DNA of 64,000 nt from Bathynomus jamesi (GCA_023014485.1 JAJOZX010002358.1:288501-352500); one strand, 5' to 3'. Counted from the first letter of the stretch, positions 48,857-59,336 are shown. Program-made: numbers and translations. Notes: generated from the sequence alone by a model not told the origin.

Positions 48857-49855
48857 ATGTGCCTCAACTCAGTCCTACATAACACCTGTAAGAATAGCAA
48901 CACTTTGAATAATATTATCTCAACTGAGAACATTAATTCATCATTATCAAATGAAACTTTGGATGAGGCAATTCAAACTTTATGGTTGCTAGAATCTGTG
49001 GGTATACATGACACAAATCAAACTTCAGAAGATCAGTTAATGGTAGAAAGATTTGAAGACACCATTCAGTGCAAAGACAATAGTTATTTTATTGAGTTAC
49101 CTTGGAAAATAAATTGTCCAACTTTAAGAGACAATCTCAAAGTAGCTAAAGGACATTTATATAAAGTAATGAAAAAACTCAAACAAGATAATAATATTAA
49201 AAACTACAGTGATGTCTTCAAAGAACAGCTACAGAAAGGCTTCATTGAAGAAGTAACAAATAACCCTTTTAAAAAAGATGGTTGTCATTATTTAACCCAC
49301 AGGGGGGTTTAACGAGAAGATGCCCCAACAACAAAACTCAGAGTAGTATATAACTGTAGCCTCAAAGACAGTGATAAACACAGTTTGAATGATTGCCTGA
49401 TTGAGGGTCCTAATCTCATTTCTGACCTTGTGAAGATCTTACTGAGGTTCAGGTTAGACAAATATGCCGTACAAAGTGACATTTCAAAGGCATTTTTGAG
49501 AATAAATCTTAAAAATGAATATGATAAGAACCAACTTAGGTTCTTATGGTTCAAGGATCCATTTCATTTGAATAAAGGGTTCATAACCTATAGATTTAAT
49601 GTTGTGTTGTTTGGAGCCAATTGCTCACCTAGCCTATTAGCATTGACAATTAGACATCATTTAAACCAGTTTAATAACTCTTTAACATTGAACTTCCTTA
49701 AGGAACATTTTTACGTAGACAATCTAATAGGCTCAACAACAACAAAATCTGAATTATCTGAAGTCTATGAACACTCTCAAAACATTATGCAACAAGGTAA
49801 CTTTGAACTTAGAGAGTGGATTTCAAATGATGAGGATTTAAACAAAAGATTTTAA
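48857..49855 (+). pseudogene. BEL/Pao reverse transcriptase, with nonsense codon
   Basis: One frame with a TAA at 49310-49312, right where the YLTHRGV..EDAPTTKLRVVYN junction of RT is expected. VQSDISKAFLRINL has the first catalytic Asp. The catalytic box reads FYVDNLIG, i.e. YVDN rather than YVDD. The frame is lost after 49855. Confidence 0.85.
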
Positions 49856-49905
49856 AGGATAATAATGGTCTTACTGAGCCATCAGACAGAGTTAAAACTT
49901 TAGGT

Positions 49906-50815
49906 ATGAACTGGTATTTGGATGCAACTTCTAACAGTCATGATTCAATCTGTACTAAAGGTTTTAAACTTGATGAGGAAGCAAATACTAAAAGACAAAT
50001 ATTATCAGAGGCTTCCAAAATTTTTGATCCTATGGGTCTATTCCTGCCTTCAACAATAAAATCAAAGATTCTCCTCCAAGAAATTTGGAGGACAAATGTT
50101 GGGTGGGATGATCCAATAACAAATGAAAATAAAAAATCTTGGAAGAAGTTAGCTGCTGATTTAACAAAAGTGCAGAACATTAAAATTCAAAGGTGCTGTG
50201 GGTTTAGGGATAAGCCCCAGAGACTTCATGTGTTTGCTGATGCAAGCACACAAGCTTATGGGTGCTGTGCGTATCTTGTAAGCCCTACAGAAAGTTCTAA
50301 TTTATGCAAAAGGGAAAGTTGCACCTCTCAAACCTACCCGAACCATACCTCAATTGGAACTATTGGCTGCTGCATTAGCCATTAAAACCATTTCATTGCT
50401 TAAGGATGCTTACCATGATGTGAACATAACTCACATCCACATCTGGCTTGACAGTCAGATTTGTCTTGCCTGGATACGGAATGATAGCATTAATAGTAAG
50501 AATATCTTTGTAAGAAATAGGCTAAAAGAAATAGCTGAAGCTAATGAAAGCCTACAAGTAAACTTTCACTATGTTCCAACTAAACAAAATCCAGCAGACT
50601 TTCTGACCAGAGGTTTATCCTACAAGTTGTTGAAGTCAAACAAAACTTGGTTTATGGGACCTAAGTGGCTCTGTAATACAGACCAATGGCCTGTGGAACA
50701 AGTTAACTTGACATTAAATTTAATCTTTCCAAATGAAAAGGTTGAACCAATCACTAATTATGAACAGTATTCTGATTTCACAGTAAACTTGTCAGGGTCA
50801 CAGCCTACTGTTTGA
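49906..50815 (+). pseudogene. BEL/Pao RT thumb and RNase H region
   Basis: FDPMGLFLPSTIKSKILLQE is a typical BEL Peptidase_A17/RT-connection motif. LHVFADASTQAYGCCAYL begins RNase H. ELLAAALAIKTISLL and IWLDSQICLAWIR continue it in another frame (50354-50815), so there is a frame change near 50320. Confidence 0.85.
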
Positions 50816-52230
50816 GGTTTGCTCACAACTGTTTAACTACAATTAACAAACAGCTAAATAAAAACAATCATAATTATACAGAAGTCGCAACCAAATACTG
50901 GATAGGCCATGCACAACAAAAAGAGTACAATAAAGAGTTAGAATTCTTGACTAATGGGAAACAAACAAAAGAACCTGTACCATCAGTAGTTGTGGATCTA
51001 AACTTGTTCAGAGATGAGGAAGGCCTTCTAAGGTGTAAAGGGAGATTAGACAAATCAAAACTGTCATACAAAAGCAAACATCCAATCCTTTTACCTAGAT
51101 TTAGCTATTTGACAACATTAATCATCAGAAAAACACACAATGATGTATATCATGTGGGGGTACCACAGACACTAACTACATTAAGAAAAACTTATTGGAT
51201 ACCCAAGGGAAGGATCAATGTTAAAACAGTCCTGAGTGAGTGTGTCACATGTAGGCGTATTCATGCTAGGCCCTATAGGAAACCAAATCCTCCTGCTTTG
51301 CCAGAGGAGAGAGTTACTCTCAACAGACCCTTTGAGACTGTAGGCATTGACTATACAGGAGCATTGACTGTAGGGGTGGGTGACACTGAACAAAAAATGT
51401 ACATTGTACTGTTTACATGTGCTGCCTCACGAGCTGTTTATTTGGATGTTGTAGAGGACCTTACAGCAGAATCTTTTGTTGCTGTCTTTAAGAGATTCTG
51501 TGCACGACATTCAGTACCCAAGACAGTTTGGACTGACAATGCTACATATTTCATGGCTGGTGAACAAGTCATCCACGACTTGTTAAGCGATGAAATCACA
51601 CAATTATATATACAAAATTCAAACATAAAGTGGAAGTATATTCCGGTTGCCTCTCCTTGGTATGGTTCTATCTGGGAGAGGAATATACAAACAGTAAAGA
51701 ATTGCTTGAAGAAAGCAATTGGCAAAAAACAGATACACTTATTTGGGTTGCTCACTCTCCTGGCTGAGATTGAGAACATCATTAACAATAGACCACTCAC
51801 TTATGTGAGTGACAACATTAATGACCCGGAACCATTAACTCCAAATCATTTGATTCGGGGAGAACAAGTTAGTCTCCTGCCGGACTACAATATAGACTCT
51901 TCAGAAGACCCAAACTGGACTCAACGACATGATGAGCTCCAGACTAAGTTACAACATTTAACTAGAGTTAAAGCTCATTTCATTAAACAGTGGAAAACTG
52001 AGTACTTGATGGGTCTAAGGGAGAGACATAAACAAATGACTAAGAAGGATTGGTCTGACACAATTAAGGTAGGGGACCTTGTTCTCATACATGACAGTAC
52101 TCCAAGACAATACTGGCCTCTGGCTAGAGTTTCAGAACTCAGACCAGGGGCAGACGGGGTAACAAGAGTGGTCAAATTAAGGACTTCAACGGGTGACACA
52201 ACAAGAGACATTTCTCTTTTGTACCTTTAG
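50812..52230 (+). CDS. BEL/Pao integrase and C-terminal domain, 472-aa open frame
   Basis: The longest open part of the element. An integrase zinc-binding domain is visible (H..H and CVTCRR, with THNDVYHVGVPQTLTTLRKT), then the catalytic core with GIDYTGAL (first Asp), VWTDNATYF (second Asp) and SIWERNIQTVKN (Glu). It ends with a DUF5641-like domain (LTPNHLIRG, DLVLIHDSTPRQYWPLARV). It is in a different frame from the RNase H segment, so a full polyprotein cannot be made from this copy as written. Confidence 0.88.
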   Translation: MRFAHNCLTTINKQLNKNNHNYTEVATKYWIGHAQQKEYNKELEFLTNGKQTKEPVPSVVVDLNLFRDEEGLLRCKGRLDKSKLSYKSKHPILLPRFSYLTTLIIRKTHNDVYHVGVPQTLTTLRKTYWIPKGRINVKTVLSECVTCRRIHARPYRKPNPPALPEERVTLNRPFETVGIDYTGALTVGVGDTEQKMYIVLFTCAASRAVYLDVVEDLTAESFVAVFKRFCARHSVPKTVWTDNATYFMAGEQVIHDLLSDEITQLYIQNSNIKWKYIPVASPWYGSIWERNIQTVKNCLKKAIGKKQIHLFGLLTLLAEIENIINNRPLTYVSDNINDPEPLTPNHLIRGEQVSLLPDYNIDSSEDPNWTQRHDELQTKLQHLTRVKAHFIKQWKTEYLMGLRERHKQMTKKDWSDTIKVGDLVLIHDSTPRQYWPLARVSELRPGADGVTRVVKLRTSTGDTTRDISLLYL

Positions 52231-52675
52231 AGTCTGGACCCAAAACAATGGACTTTGGAGAACCTTCTCCACTGACAGTAACAACTGGAGACACTGAACT
52301 TCCAGTAACTATTCCTTTGACAGTAGGAGTGGTAACGCATCCTACTACAACATTGACAGACACAAGACCTCAGCGACAAACAGCATTAAAGGCGCGACTA
52401 TTTTTACAACAAAAAATAGATGCTGGGGAATTGTAATTTTATCTTCTAACTTTCATTTTTTCTTTTCTTATGGTAAAGACCATAACAGTTTCATCCTATG
52501 GATGTATATTTTCTCTTCTAATTAAATGCTACACCTTCTCCATGAGAAGGTGAGGATAGGCACTGTTAATCAGATTAACAGGCATTTACAGTTAAATAGT
52601 TAGCTAGTCTACACTCAGACATAAAAATTGGTGACAATGACACCAAAATTTTTATCTCCCGGGGCCCCCAGTATA
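52231..52675 (+). other. BEL/Pao 3' internal region
   Basis: Short ORF tail (52248-52436) and non-coding sequence up to the 3' LTR. The segment before the LTR, ctcccggggcccccagtata, is not a clear polypurine tract. Confidence 0.5.
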
Positions 52676-53389
52676 TGGAAAACTGATGAGTGGGTAGTTG
52701 GGAGGTAACGAAAATGGTTCACTGAGTAGGTAGGTAGTTAATCTAACAATTATTAAATTCCTTTTATGTCAATAACTGGGTGGATGAAACCAATTGGTTG
52801 CTCACCAGAGTTATTCTCCACACTAGTATTTATATACTGTGTGAGAAGAGCGTGCTCGGTAATAGATACATTACCGCTCAACCAACCGAGGAAAAAACCA
52901 AGACTACGCTGGTGGAAAAAGCCCCGCGAAGAGGAGAACAAAGGGGAACGAAAACGAACAACGGGGCGAGAGGACGGAACAGGGGAAGAGACGAGAACGG
53001 AGACCGAATAAGATCCCCACCAGCAAGTGCACTCTCGACAATTACACAACCGGAGAACAGAGACTCCAATAACTAACAGTAAGTGACTAATTGAGTTTTT
53101 AACCCAGGAATTTAATCACATTAAATTAAGCTGGGTCAGACAAGTTAGGCCTACATTGTGGCCTAAGACCCAGCATCAACTCATAGCTTAACAAAGGTGA
53201 AGGTAGATTGCCCTAACCTAATCTTGGTGAGGAATCCTACTGTGGACCTCAATTTATCTGCCCGCTCTGGACCATTTCCGGAATCTCTAGGCTGACCCCT
53301 CTAGGCTAGACTTGATCTACTCTATAGTTAGACTGGAGATATAAGGGGTGGGTTAATTGTGGACCGATTCATACAGAGCATTTTTCGCA
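52676..53389 (+). repeat. 3' LTR of the BEL/Pao element
   Basis: Near-identical copy of 45845-46558 with the same TG..CA ends. Confidence 0.93.
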
Positions 53390-53589
53390 AAACCTTCTCA
53401 TTTTTATTTTCATTTTTATGGGTAACTTAACTTATTAAGGTTTGCCTTTTTAATGAATGTAAAATATACTTCATGCAGTTACACTTTGAAATTAGTATAA
53501 ATGATCATAAATAGTGTATTTTGTATGTTCAATTTTCTATAAATATAAATTTTGTTTTGTAATGAAAATTTTAAAATTTCAAAGAATCG
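53390..53589. other. AT-rich spacer, nothing recognised
   Basis: No feature supported between the LTR and a hAT-like terminus. Confidence 0.4.
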
Positions 53590-53689
53590 GTAAAAGGAAT
53601 ACGTTAAATTTGGCCGATGCCGATGCCCCCCCAAATGGCTGATTCTGCCGATGAAGATGCCGATTAATCGGTACACCACTAGTTCCAAC
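53590..53689. mobile_element. hAT-like terminus fragment
   Basis: The end reads gccgattaatcggtacacca followed by ctag, with several gccgat repeats just inside. A similar gccgat-rich block occurs at 35278-35325. The partner end was not found. Confidence 0.4.
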
Positions 53690-54118
53690 CTCACGTCTTT
53701 GAGGGATATGTGACATGGGTGTTACGTAACTTCTATCAATGTTTTCCCTATCTATTGGCTTTACTTATATAACAACGGAAACACCACATCACAAATAAAT
53801 TCGTAATAAAGTTCGAATGGTTCCTTGCTTTTTTACCCTTCGGATTTCTGTCTGATCTGTTATCATTTAAAAAACTTATCTGAAGATTTTTTTTTATTAT
53901 TATTTTGTTTAAAACGTGTTCTACACTAATTACAAAGTAGTCATTCAGGGACTCATTTTTACACAGTTACATTATCACTTTCCTGTTATAGAGATTTATC
54001 TTTCAGGATTGCACACACTTGCTTTAAGCCTTTAACGTTCTTTGAACTCTAGCAACATCTTTTAAAGTTATCACCTCATAGTCTAATGTAATTATATTGG
54101 AGTATTAGACTATATTAG
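53690..54118. other. Intergenic, nothing recognised
   Basis: No supported feature. Confidence 0.4.
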
Positions 54119-54268
54119 ACATTTTCTAGAAATGGAATAGAATAACATACACAGTTTAATATCAATGTTCATAATATTACTTAATTCAGAATCTAAAAAT
54201 TCAAGACTAACAACTCTTAATGCTTTGAGAAACAGAAGAAAAAATTGAAGATTTTAACAACGAAGGAA
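54119..54268 (-). mobile_element. Old Penelope-like fragment
   Basis: About 150 bp aligns with 42550-42690 (tctaaaaattcaagactaac versus tctaaaaattcaggactgac; cttaatgctttgagaaac versus ctcaatgctcgaagaaac) at clearly lower identity than the 36-44 kb copies. It is therefore an older insertion of the same family. Confidence 0.75.
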
Positions 54269-54281
54269 ACTTTTATTTCGT

Positions 54282-54345
54282 TGTAGTGTAGTGGCTAGCA
54301 CTTTCATCTTCCATTTAGGAGGTGATGGGTTCAAGCCATGAACCT
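54282..54345 (+). repeat. tRNA-like SINE head, copy 1
   Basis: tgtagtgtagtggctagcac gives an A-box-like block; catcttccatttaggaggtg and gggttcaagcc (B box) follow. Shares the catcttccatt..gaggtg block with 55755-55818. Confidence 0.45.
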
Positions 54346-55560
54346 TGAATGTTACCTGTATACTAGTGATAACCAATTTGGTTTCAAAAAGAAACAGTAC
54401 TGATATGTGTGTGTATGCCTTGAAGGAAATGGTCTGTAAATACCAAACTTTAGATGCCAATATATTTTTGTGTTTCCTGGATGCCTCTAAGGCATTTGAT
54501 CGTGTTAATCATGACAAATTAATCATGAAACTTGTAAATCGTAATGTACCTGGTTACTTGGTCCGTATATTAATATTCTGATATAATCACCAGGCAATGA
54601 TTGTAAGATGGGGTGGGGTTAATTCAGAGCCATTCTCTGTGGCGGTGTCAGGCAGGGAGGGATATTATCCCCCTACTTATTCAATGTTTATATGGATAAT
54701 CTATCTGTTGTGCTGAACACCTGTAAAATAGGCTGCTATATTGGTACAATGATTGTTAATCATCTGATGTATGCAGATGATCTAGTTCTTATTTTTCCAT
54801 CTGTAAAAGGGCTCAGCACACTTTTGAAGGTGTGTGAAAGGTAAAACATAAAATATAATCCTGCTAAAAGTCATGTTATGATTATGAGGACCAAGGCCTA
54901 CAAGTATATAAAATTTCCTGAATTTCAATTGAATGGTATGGTGCTGTCAGAAGTAACCCAAACTAAGTATCTTGGCCACATACTAACTGATAGTCTTTCA
55001 GATGAGTGATGATATTCTAAGGCAATGTAGACAATTATATGCTCAGGGAAATACTTTGGTTAGAAAATTTCATATGTGTACATTAGATGTTAAGTTGATT
55101 TTGTTCAAAACTTTTTGTACTCCAATGTATACAGCTCATTTGTGGTGGAACTACAGGTTGTATAATTTGAGGAAATTATATGTTGCATATAATAATATTT
55201 TTAGGAGTTTATTAAGAAAATGGTGCTCCTTCTAGTGTCGGTATACTGTTTATAGTCAATAAGGTGCCTAACTGTGTCAGTGTCATTCGCAATTTTGTAT
55301 TTAGATTTATCACTAGGCTTGGTGAATCAGTTAATAAGATAATATGATAGAAGTCATGGTTAGTGGACTGGTCTCCGATATATTTTATAAATCTCAAGTC
55401 TGGAAGCATTGGCGTAGGCAATTGTATGTTCATTATGCACAGTGATTCACTGGCCTACTTAGTCAGTGCTCCGGACAACTATCTCTTAATCTTCTATGGA
55501 CCTCTTGTATAATGTTTGTACCTGTTGAGTCTGAAATAAAATGTTTGTTTGTTTGAAGCC
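54345..55560 (+). mobile_element. LINE, second copy of the 37-39 kb family
   Basis: 5'-truncated element with a 3' end in aataaaatgtttgtttgttt near 55535-55556. Same family as 37020-39195 by RT sequence. Confidence 0.85.
54360..55240 (+). pseudogene. LINE reverse transcriptase, broken
   Basis: STDMCVYALKEMVCKYQ and CFLDASKAFDRVNHDKLIMK (54345-54581), then across frame changes VRQGGILSPYLFNVYMD-like sequence (54640-54700), HLMYADDLVLIF (54760-54795) with an intact catalytic YADD, and QTKYLGHILTDSLSD (54960-55005). Several stops and frame changes. Confidence 0.85.
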
Positions 55561-55754
55561 CTGATGGGGTAATTTTTGCATTAAGCAAAATCGTGCGTGT
55601 TATATACAGTATAATCTTCCATTCATGGGACCCCAGCGTTGCACCAGATAATAATTTGAATGAAATGACGGTCATTACCTCGAGTGCTGGAGGGTTAACA
55701 CGCAAAATGAGATTGTTTAAATGTATGACAGGTTGCGCTGACTTTTATCCCCTC

Positions 55755-55818
55755 GTAATGTATTGGCTAGCGTCCGCATCTTCCATTCGAGAGGTGGTGG
55801 GTTCAAACCTTGGTTAGG
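55755..55818 (+). repeat. tRNA-like SINE head, copy 2
   Basis: tattggctagcgtccgcatc, then ttccattcgagaggtggtgg and gggttcaaacc (B-box-like). Parallel in layout to 54282-54345. Confidence 0.45.
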
Positions 55819-56385
55819 GATATATATATATATATAATTACATGGCAGAATTCACGTAGCTCTGTCAAATTAGAAATGAAACCCACTATTTCAAGTCAAC
55901 ATCAGTAGCGAGGAAATTGGGAAGTCCTATTAAATGACTTTTGAAACCTTAATTAATGATGTTCAACCAAAATGTTTATTTCCATTCTTTTTATTGCTGT
56001 ATGCTTTTATCATTATTTTAAAACTTCTAATACAGCTTAAAACGTAATTTTGATTATTTCTAAAAACTTCAGATCTGCAGTCATTTATTTCTTACATAAT
56101 CTTCTTTAATTTAATTTCATTCATAAAAGAACAGAGATTTTTCTTTCAATCATCTTTAATCATCTCACAATTACGAGTGTATATATACACACACCGTATT
56201 TACGTGGAAATTGGTTTTCCTCGCAACTGGGTTCATCTGGTGTGAAGACCACGCTCTTTTTTCTCGCTAGCAACCAACATTTTTTTTTTTTTATAAACAA
56301 GAATGAAGAACTAGCGTGAATATATGAATTAAAAAATTATTTAACATTTCTTTTTTACTTATATAACGTTGAAAAGCGTATTTTT

Positions 56386-56420
56386 AACACCCGCCGTTGA
56401 AGCTTTCAATGGTGGGTGTT
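56386..56420. repeat. 35-bp hairpin with compensated arms
   Basis: The arms aacacccgccgttgaa and ttcaatggtgggtgtt pair over 16 positions, with two G-U pairs if transcribed, around a 3-base loop. Confidence 0.65.
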
Positions 56421-56661
56421 GTGATTTACATTTTATATCGCCCTTCATCTGTCATTTTTTCGTATATTTTGGGTCTCAACGTTTATTCTTTGCTTTATGA
56501 AGTATATTTCTCACACGGACAAAAAGTAAATAAAAATTAAGCAAACAAGCTTAGTGAAGCGCTATTTACGAAGTATAAACGAGGCTCTTTCATGAAGGAG
56601 TGACGAAACTTTGTAAAATAATTTATATTTCAATCACTTTAAAATTAGATTAAGGAATTTT

Positions 56662-56664
<3 letters not shown>

Positions 56665-56696
<32 letters not shown>
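56665..56696. repeat. (GA)n microsatellite
   Basis: Sixteen GA units. Confidence 0.95.
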
Positions 56697-56699
<3 letters not shown>

Positions 56700-57014
56700 C
56701 CCCCAACCAGGATTCGACTACAGCATTTCTTGAATATAAGGCTACGAGAAATTAGCGCAACGTGGCGTTATATTTCAATACCCGAGGGAACACAACGCTT
56801 TCGCGTCCTCTGTACTACCTCTGCTACATTCGAAGTGATGTTAGCATTTCATTAAATTTGTAGTGTAACACTGGGAACCCGTAGGTGGAATATCACTCAT
56901 GAACAGGCACGATTTTGCCCTCGCCTTTTAATGAAGAGGTGCTGGGTCCGAATCCATTTCTGCATTATGCACAACTGTGCGTGTTCATGCATGATTTTCC
57001 ATCTCTCTCTCTTT

Positions 57015-57018
<4 letters not shown>

Positions 57019-57063
<45 letters not shown>
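57019..57063. repeat. (TA)n microsatellite
   Basis: About 22 TA units preceded by a (CT)n stretch. Confidence 0.95.
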
Positions 57064-57066
<3 letters not shown>

Positions 57067-57088
57067 ATTACGGCATTTGTTCGAGTGA

Positions 57089-57160
57089 GGCCCGTGGTGT
57101 AATGGTTATCATATCTGACCGGCAATCGGAAGATCCCGGGTTCGATTCCTGGGTGGTTAC
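57089..57160 (+). tRNA. tRNA-like sequence (degenerate, GGC anticodon position)
   Basis: A box tggtgtaatgg and perfect B box ggttcgattcc. The anticodon arm tctga-ccggcaa-tcgga folds with five pairs and would place GGC in the anticodon, but the base before it is C, not the conserved T. The acceptor stem pairs poorly. More likely a tRNA-derived SINE or pseudogene than a working tRNA. Confidence 0.35.
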
Positions 57161-57261
57161 CTCATTTTTTCATTTGTTTCGTTCTCTCTCCTCATCTTGC
57201 GCGGAATATTCTCCTATACAAGCGTCGTTCTTTACGTTAATTATACTGCGCGTTTGCAGTT

Positions 57262-57263
<2 letters not shown>

Positions 57264-57304
<41 letters not shown>
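57264..57304. repeat. (TA)n(CA)n microsatellite
   Basis: TA repeat ending in acacacac next to a mariner MITE. Confidence 0.95.
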
Positions 57305-57305
<1 letters not shown>

Positions 57306-57541
57306 GTGCGTTCGAAAAGTCTCTCCGCAGTGCTATGTTAAACGCATAGGAAATTGAAAAACTACACTGTTTTCATTGAACCATGATTTAGTGATTTTAT
57401 TACATAACCTTTTGATTTTACAGCATGTGTTCAAAGTGTTTTCCACCATTTTGCAGGCACAGAGCAACTCGTCTACACTTGTTGTCAAACACTTTTTTTA
57501 AAGTGTTGGTTGACTGCGGAGAGATTTTTCGAACGCACTAT
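57305..57541. mobile_element. Mariner-type MITE (237 bp)
   Basis: Ends agtgcgttcgaaaagtctct and its complement. The interior, read on the minus strand, keeps the last codons of a mariner transposase (FKKVFDNKCRRVALCLQNGG, then HFEHML). The same family as the fragment at 33603-34184, which shares ttgtcaaacactttttttaa. Confidence 0.82.
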
Positions 57542-57571
57542 ATACGTATGTATATATATATATATATATAT

Positions 57572-58063
57572 AGGGTGGCGCAAAAGTCGTGCATCATAGG
57601 AATTTTCAGTGTTGACTATAATATATATTTTTTCTTTTAGATAGGGGATGGCTGCGAAATTAACAATAGACGAGAGGATGAGCTTGGTTTTAATGTATGG
57701 AATACCAGGTACACCAAATCGATGAATCGGTACAGAATTTAAATTCTGTACCTCTCGTCTATTGTTAATTTCGCAGCCATCCCCTACCTAAAAGTAAAAA
57801 ATAATTAGGTGCTGGTTAAGTGTGCGGTCTACCTACGATTGGTTAGGTTTAATCATGATATTTTCGTTAAAACTAACGAAAATATCATGACTAAACCTAA
57901 CCAATCGTCAAGGGCGATTGACAATGGGATGTAAACAAACAATTAGTAAACAAGATAAGAAGCTATAATTAAAAGGTAGACCGCACACTTAACCAGCACC
58001 AATAATTAATATATTATAATCAACACTGAAATTCCTATGATGCGCGACTTTTGCGCCACCCTG
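57572..58063. mobile_element. Mariner-type fold-back hosting a MITE
   Basis: Outer repeats agggtggcgcaaaagtcgtg (left) and agggtggcgcaaaagtcgcg (right, inverted), TA at the right flank. The arms continue through gcatcataggaatttt and gataggggatggctgcgaaa. The left arm begins a transposase ORF at 57648 (MAAKLTIDERMSLVLMYGIP). Removing the inner MITE (57808-58000) plus one duplication makes the right arm collinear with the left. Confidence 0.88.
57808..58000. mobile_element. 193-bp MITE with perfect 27-bp TIRs (palindrome family copy D)
   Basis: The terminal repeat starts ggtgctggttaagtgtgcgg and is perfect for 27 bp. An 8-bp duplication, aataatta, lies at 57800-57807 and 58001-58008. Just inside the left repeat is the palindrome cgattggttaggtttaatca...tgactaaacctaaccaatcg (57836-57908), shared with copies A-C. 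Confidence 0.93.
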
Positions 58064-59296
58064 TATTTATATATTTGTGTGTGCGTACGTGCCCCCGAAA
58101 TTACGCACGTTTAAATTAAAATTTTAGAACTTCTTGAAAAGTAGGCTCGTAGGAACCGGCTTTTCTTTATTTTAAAGCTTAAATTTTTTTTCGTCCAGTG
58201 GCATATATATACTCCTCATTTTACGAGCTCTCTCTCATTTTAACAAATAATCAGGAGAAAGGGCAGAATAAAAATTTCTGAAACATCAGCAGAAGACGAG
58301 ATTATGCTTGCTGCCAAAGAATATAAACCTTTGCCTGGCACGTGCCTTGAAGTATCCAATCTAATAACCCTGAGACACCTGTCATTTATCAAAACCATTG
58401 ACCAATCCCCTGCGCTACTGCTTCTTTTGCTCTGGGCTACGGAAATAGGGTTTGAAGCATGTGACTGCGAACATTTGTCAACTTGTCCACCTAATTCATG
58501 CAAGAGATAATCATGCATGCAAGACGGCCAGAAACTGGCACAGCTCTCAGGCCAGACTAATTCGGTCCATTACTCTAACTTCTGGATTATTGTTAACGAG
58601 CACCATTGACAGTCGATAAAACCGTTTTCTCGTGTCGTAAAAATGGATTTTAATTATTATTTTCTTTTCTTTACTCCGCTTTATTTATTCTTAATACTTA
58701 TTTTACACTGATTTCTGTATTCTGTATCAACGTCTGGCCGAGCGGCTCAGAACACGGCAGCATGGCGTACACATTTCGAACGAAGAAAGGAATTTTCAAA
58801 TGACGACAATAATCACTATTTACTGGTTTATTTTAATTGGAACAGTAATAATAACGGGGGGGGGGGGGGGAAGCGAGTGTAAATTCATAATTTGACACTA
58901 GATCGTGGAGGAAACCTTAAGTAAATTTTAAATCACAAATTACACATCTTATGGACAAAACCGACTTTCTCTTGAAGGATCCCGAACAAAACTGAAGGTC
59001 CTTTTTGAAATCTCGTAGACCTACATTTGATTGGCTGCCTCCTTACCAATAGCAATGGTTATGATGTTTGAGTCCATTTTAAAATAATTATTTATGAAAT
59101 TTTTAAATTAACATTTAGGTAATTTTGTTCCCTTTTTAATAATCATAAATTATAAATCGTAAAATAACATTTTAACATAATCATTATTTATAATTACAAT
59201 AAATTTCATATTCTAAATCAACACACGACACCTCTTGTTGACCCAAACATTACAGACTTTACTTTTAAACCCTTGTAAATTAGTGTTTCCGATTTG

Positions 59297-59306
<10 letters not shown>
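58064..59306. other. Intergenic, no gene supported
   Basis: Contains a G14 tract at 58857-58870 and long AT-rich stretches. ORFs of up to 92 codons (58240-58518) have no recognisable motif. Confidence 0.45.

Positions 59307-59307
<1 letters not shown>

Positions 59308-59336
<29 letters not shown>

Larger units (their letters stand above)
45845..53389 (+). mobile_element. BEL/Pao LTR retrotransposon
   Basis: Two direct LTRs of 714 bp (45845-46558 and 52676-53389), each beginning tggaaaactgatgagtgggt and ending ttttcgca (TG..CA). The interior encodes gag with a DUF1759-like region, zinc knuckles, DUF1758-like protease, RT, RNase H, integrase and a DUF5641-like C-terminus, which is the BEL/Pao order. 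The flanks (aacta on the left, aacct on the right) do not give a clean 5-bp duplication. Confidence 0.93.
55819..57018. other. Intergenic with tRNA-like B boxes and microsatellites
   Basis: Contains (TA)n at 55820-55837, a 35-bp hairpin (56386-56420), (GA)16 at 56665-56696, and B-box-like blocks near 56705 (minus strand) and 56935 (tgggtccgaatcc). No protein gene supported. Confidence 0.5.

Noticed and set aside
45835..53395. 5-bp target duplication for the BEL/Pao element.
   Set aside because: The left flank aacta and right flank aacct match at only three of five bases; not convincing.
57089..57160. Functional tRNA-Ala gene.
   Set aside because: The acceptor stem pairs poorly and the base before the anticodon is C; kept only as a tRNA-like sequence.
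58240..58518. 92-codon minus-strand ORF and overlapping 68-codon plus-strand ORF.
   Set aside because: No recognisable motif, no splice or start context, and both strands open; treated as chance.
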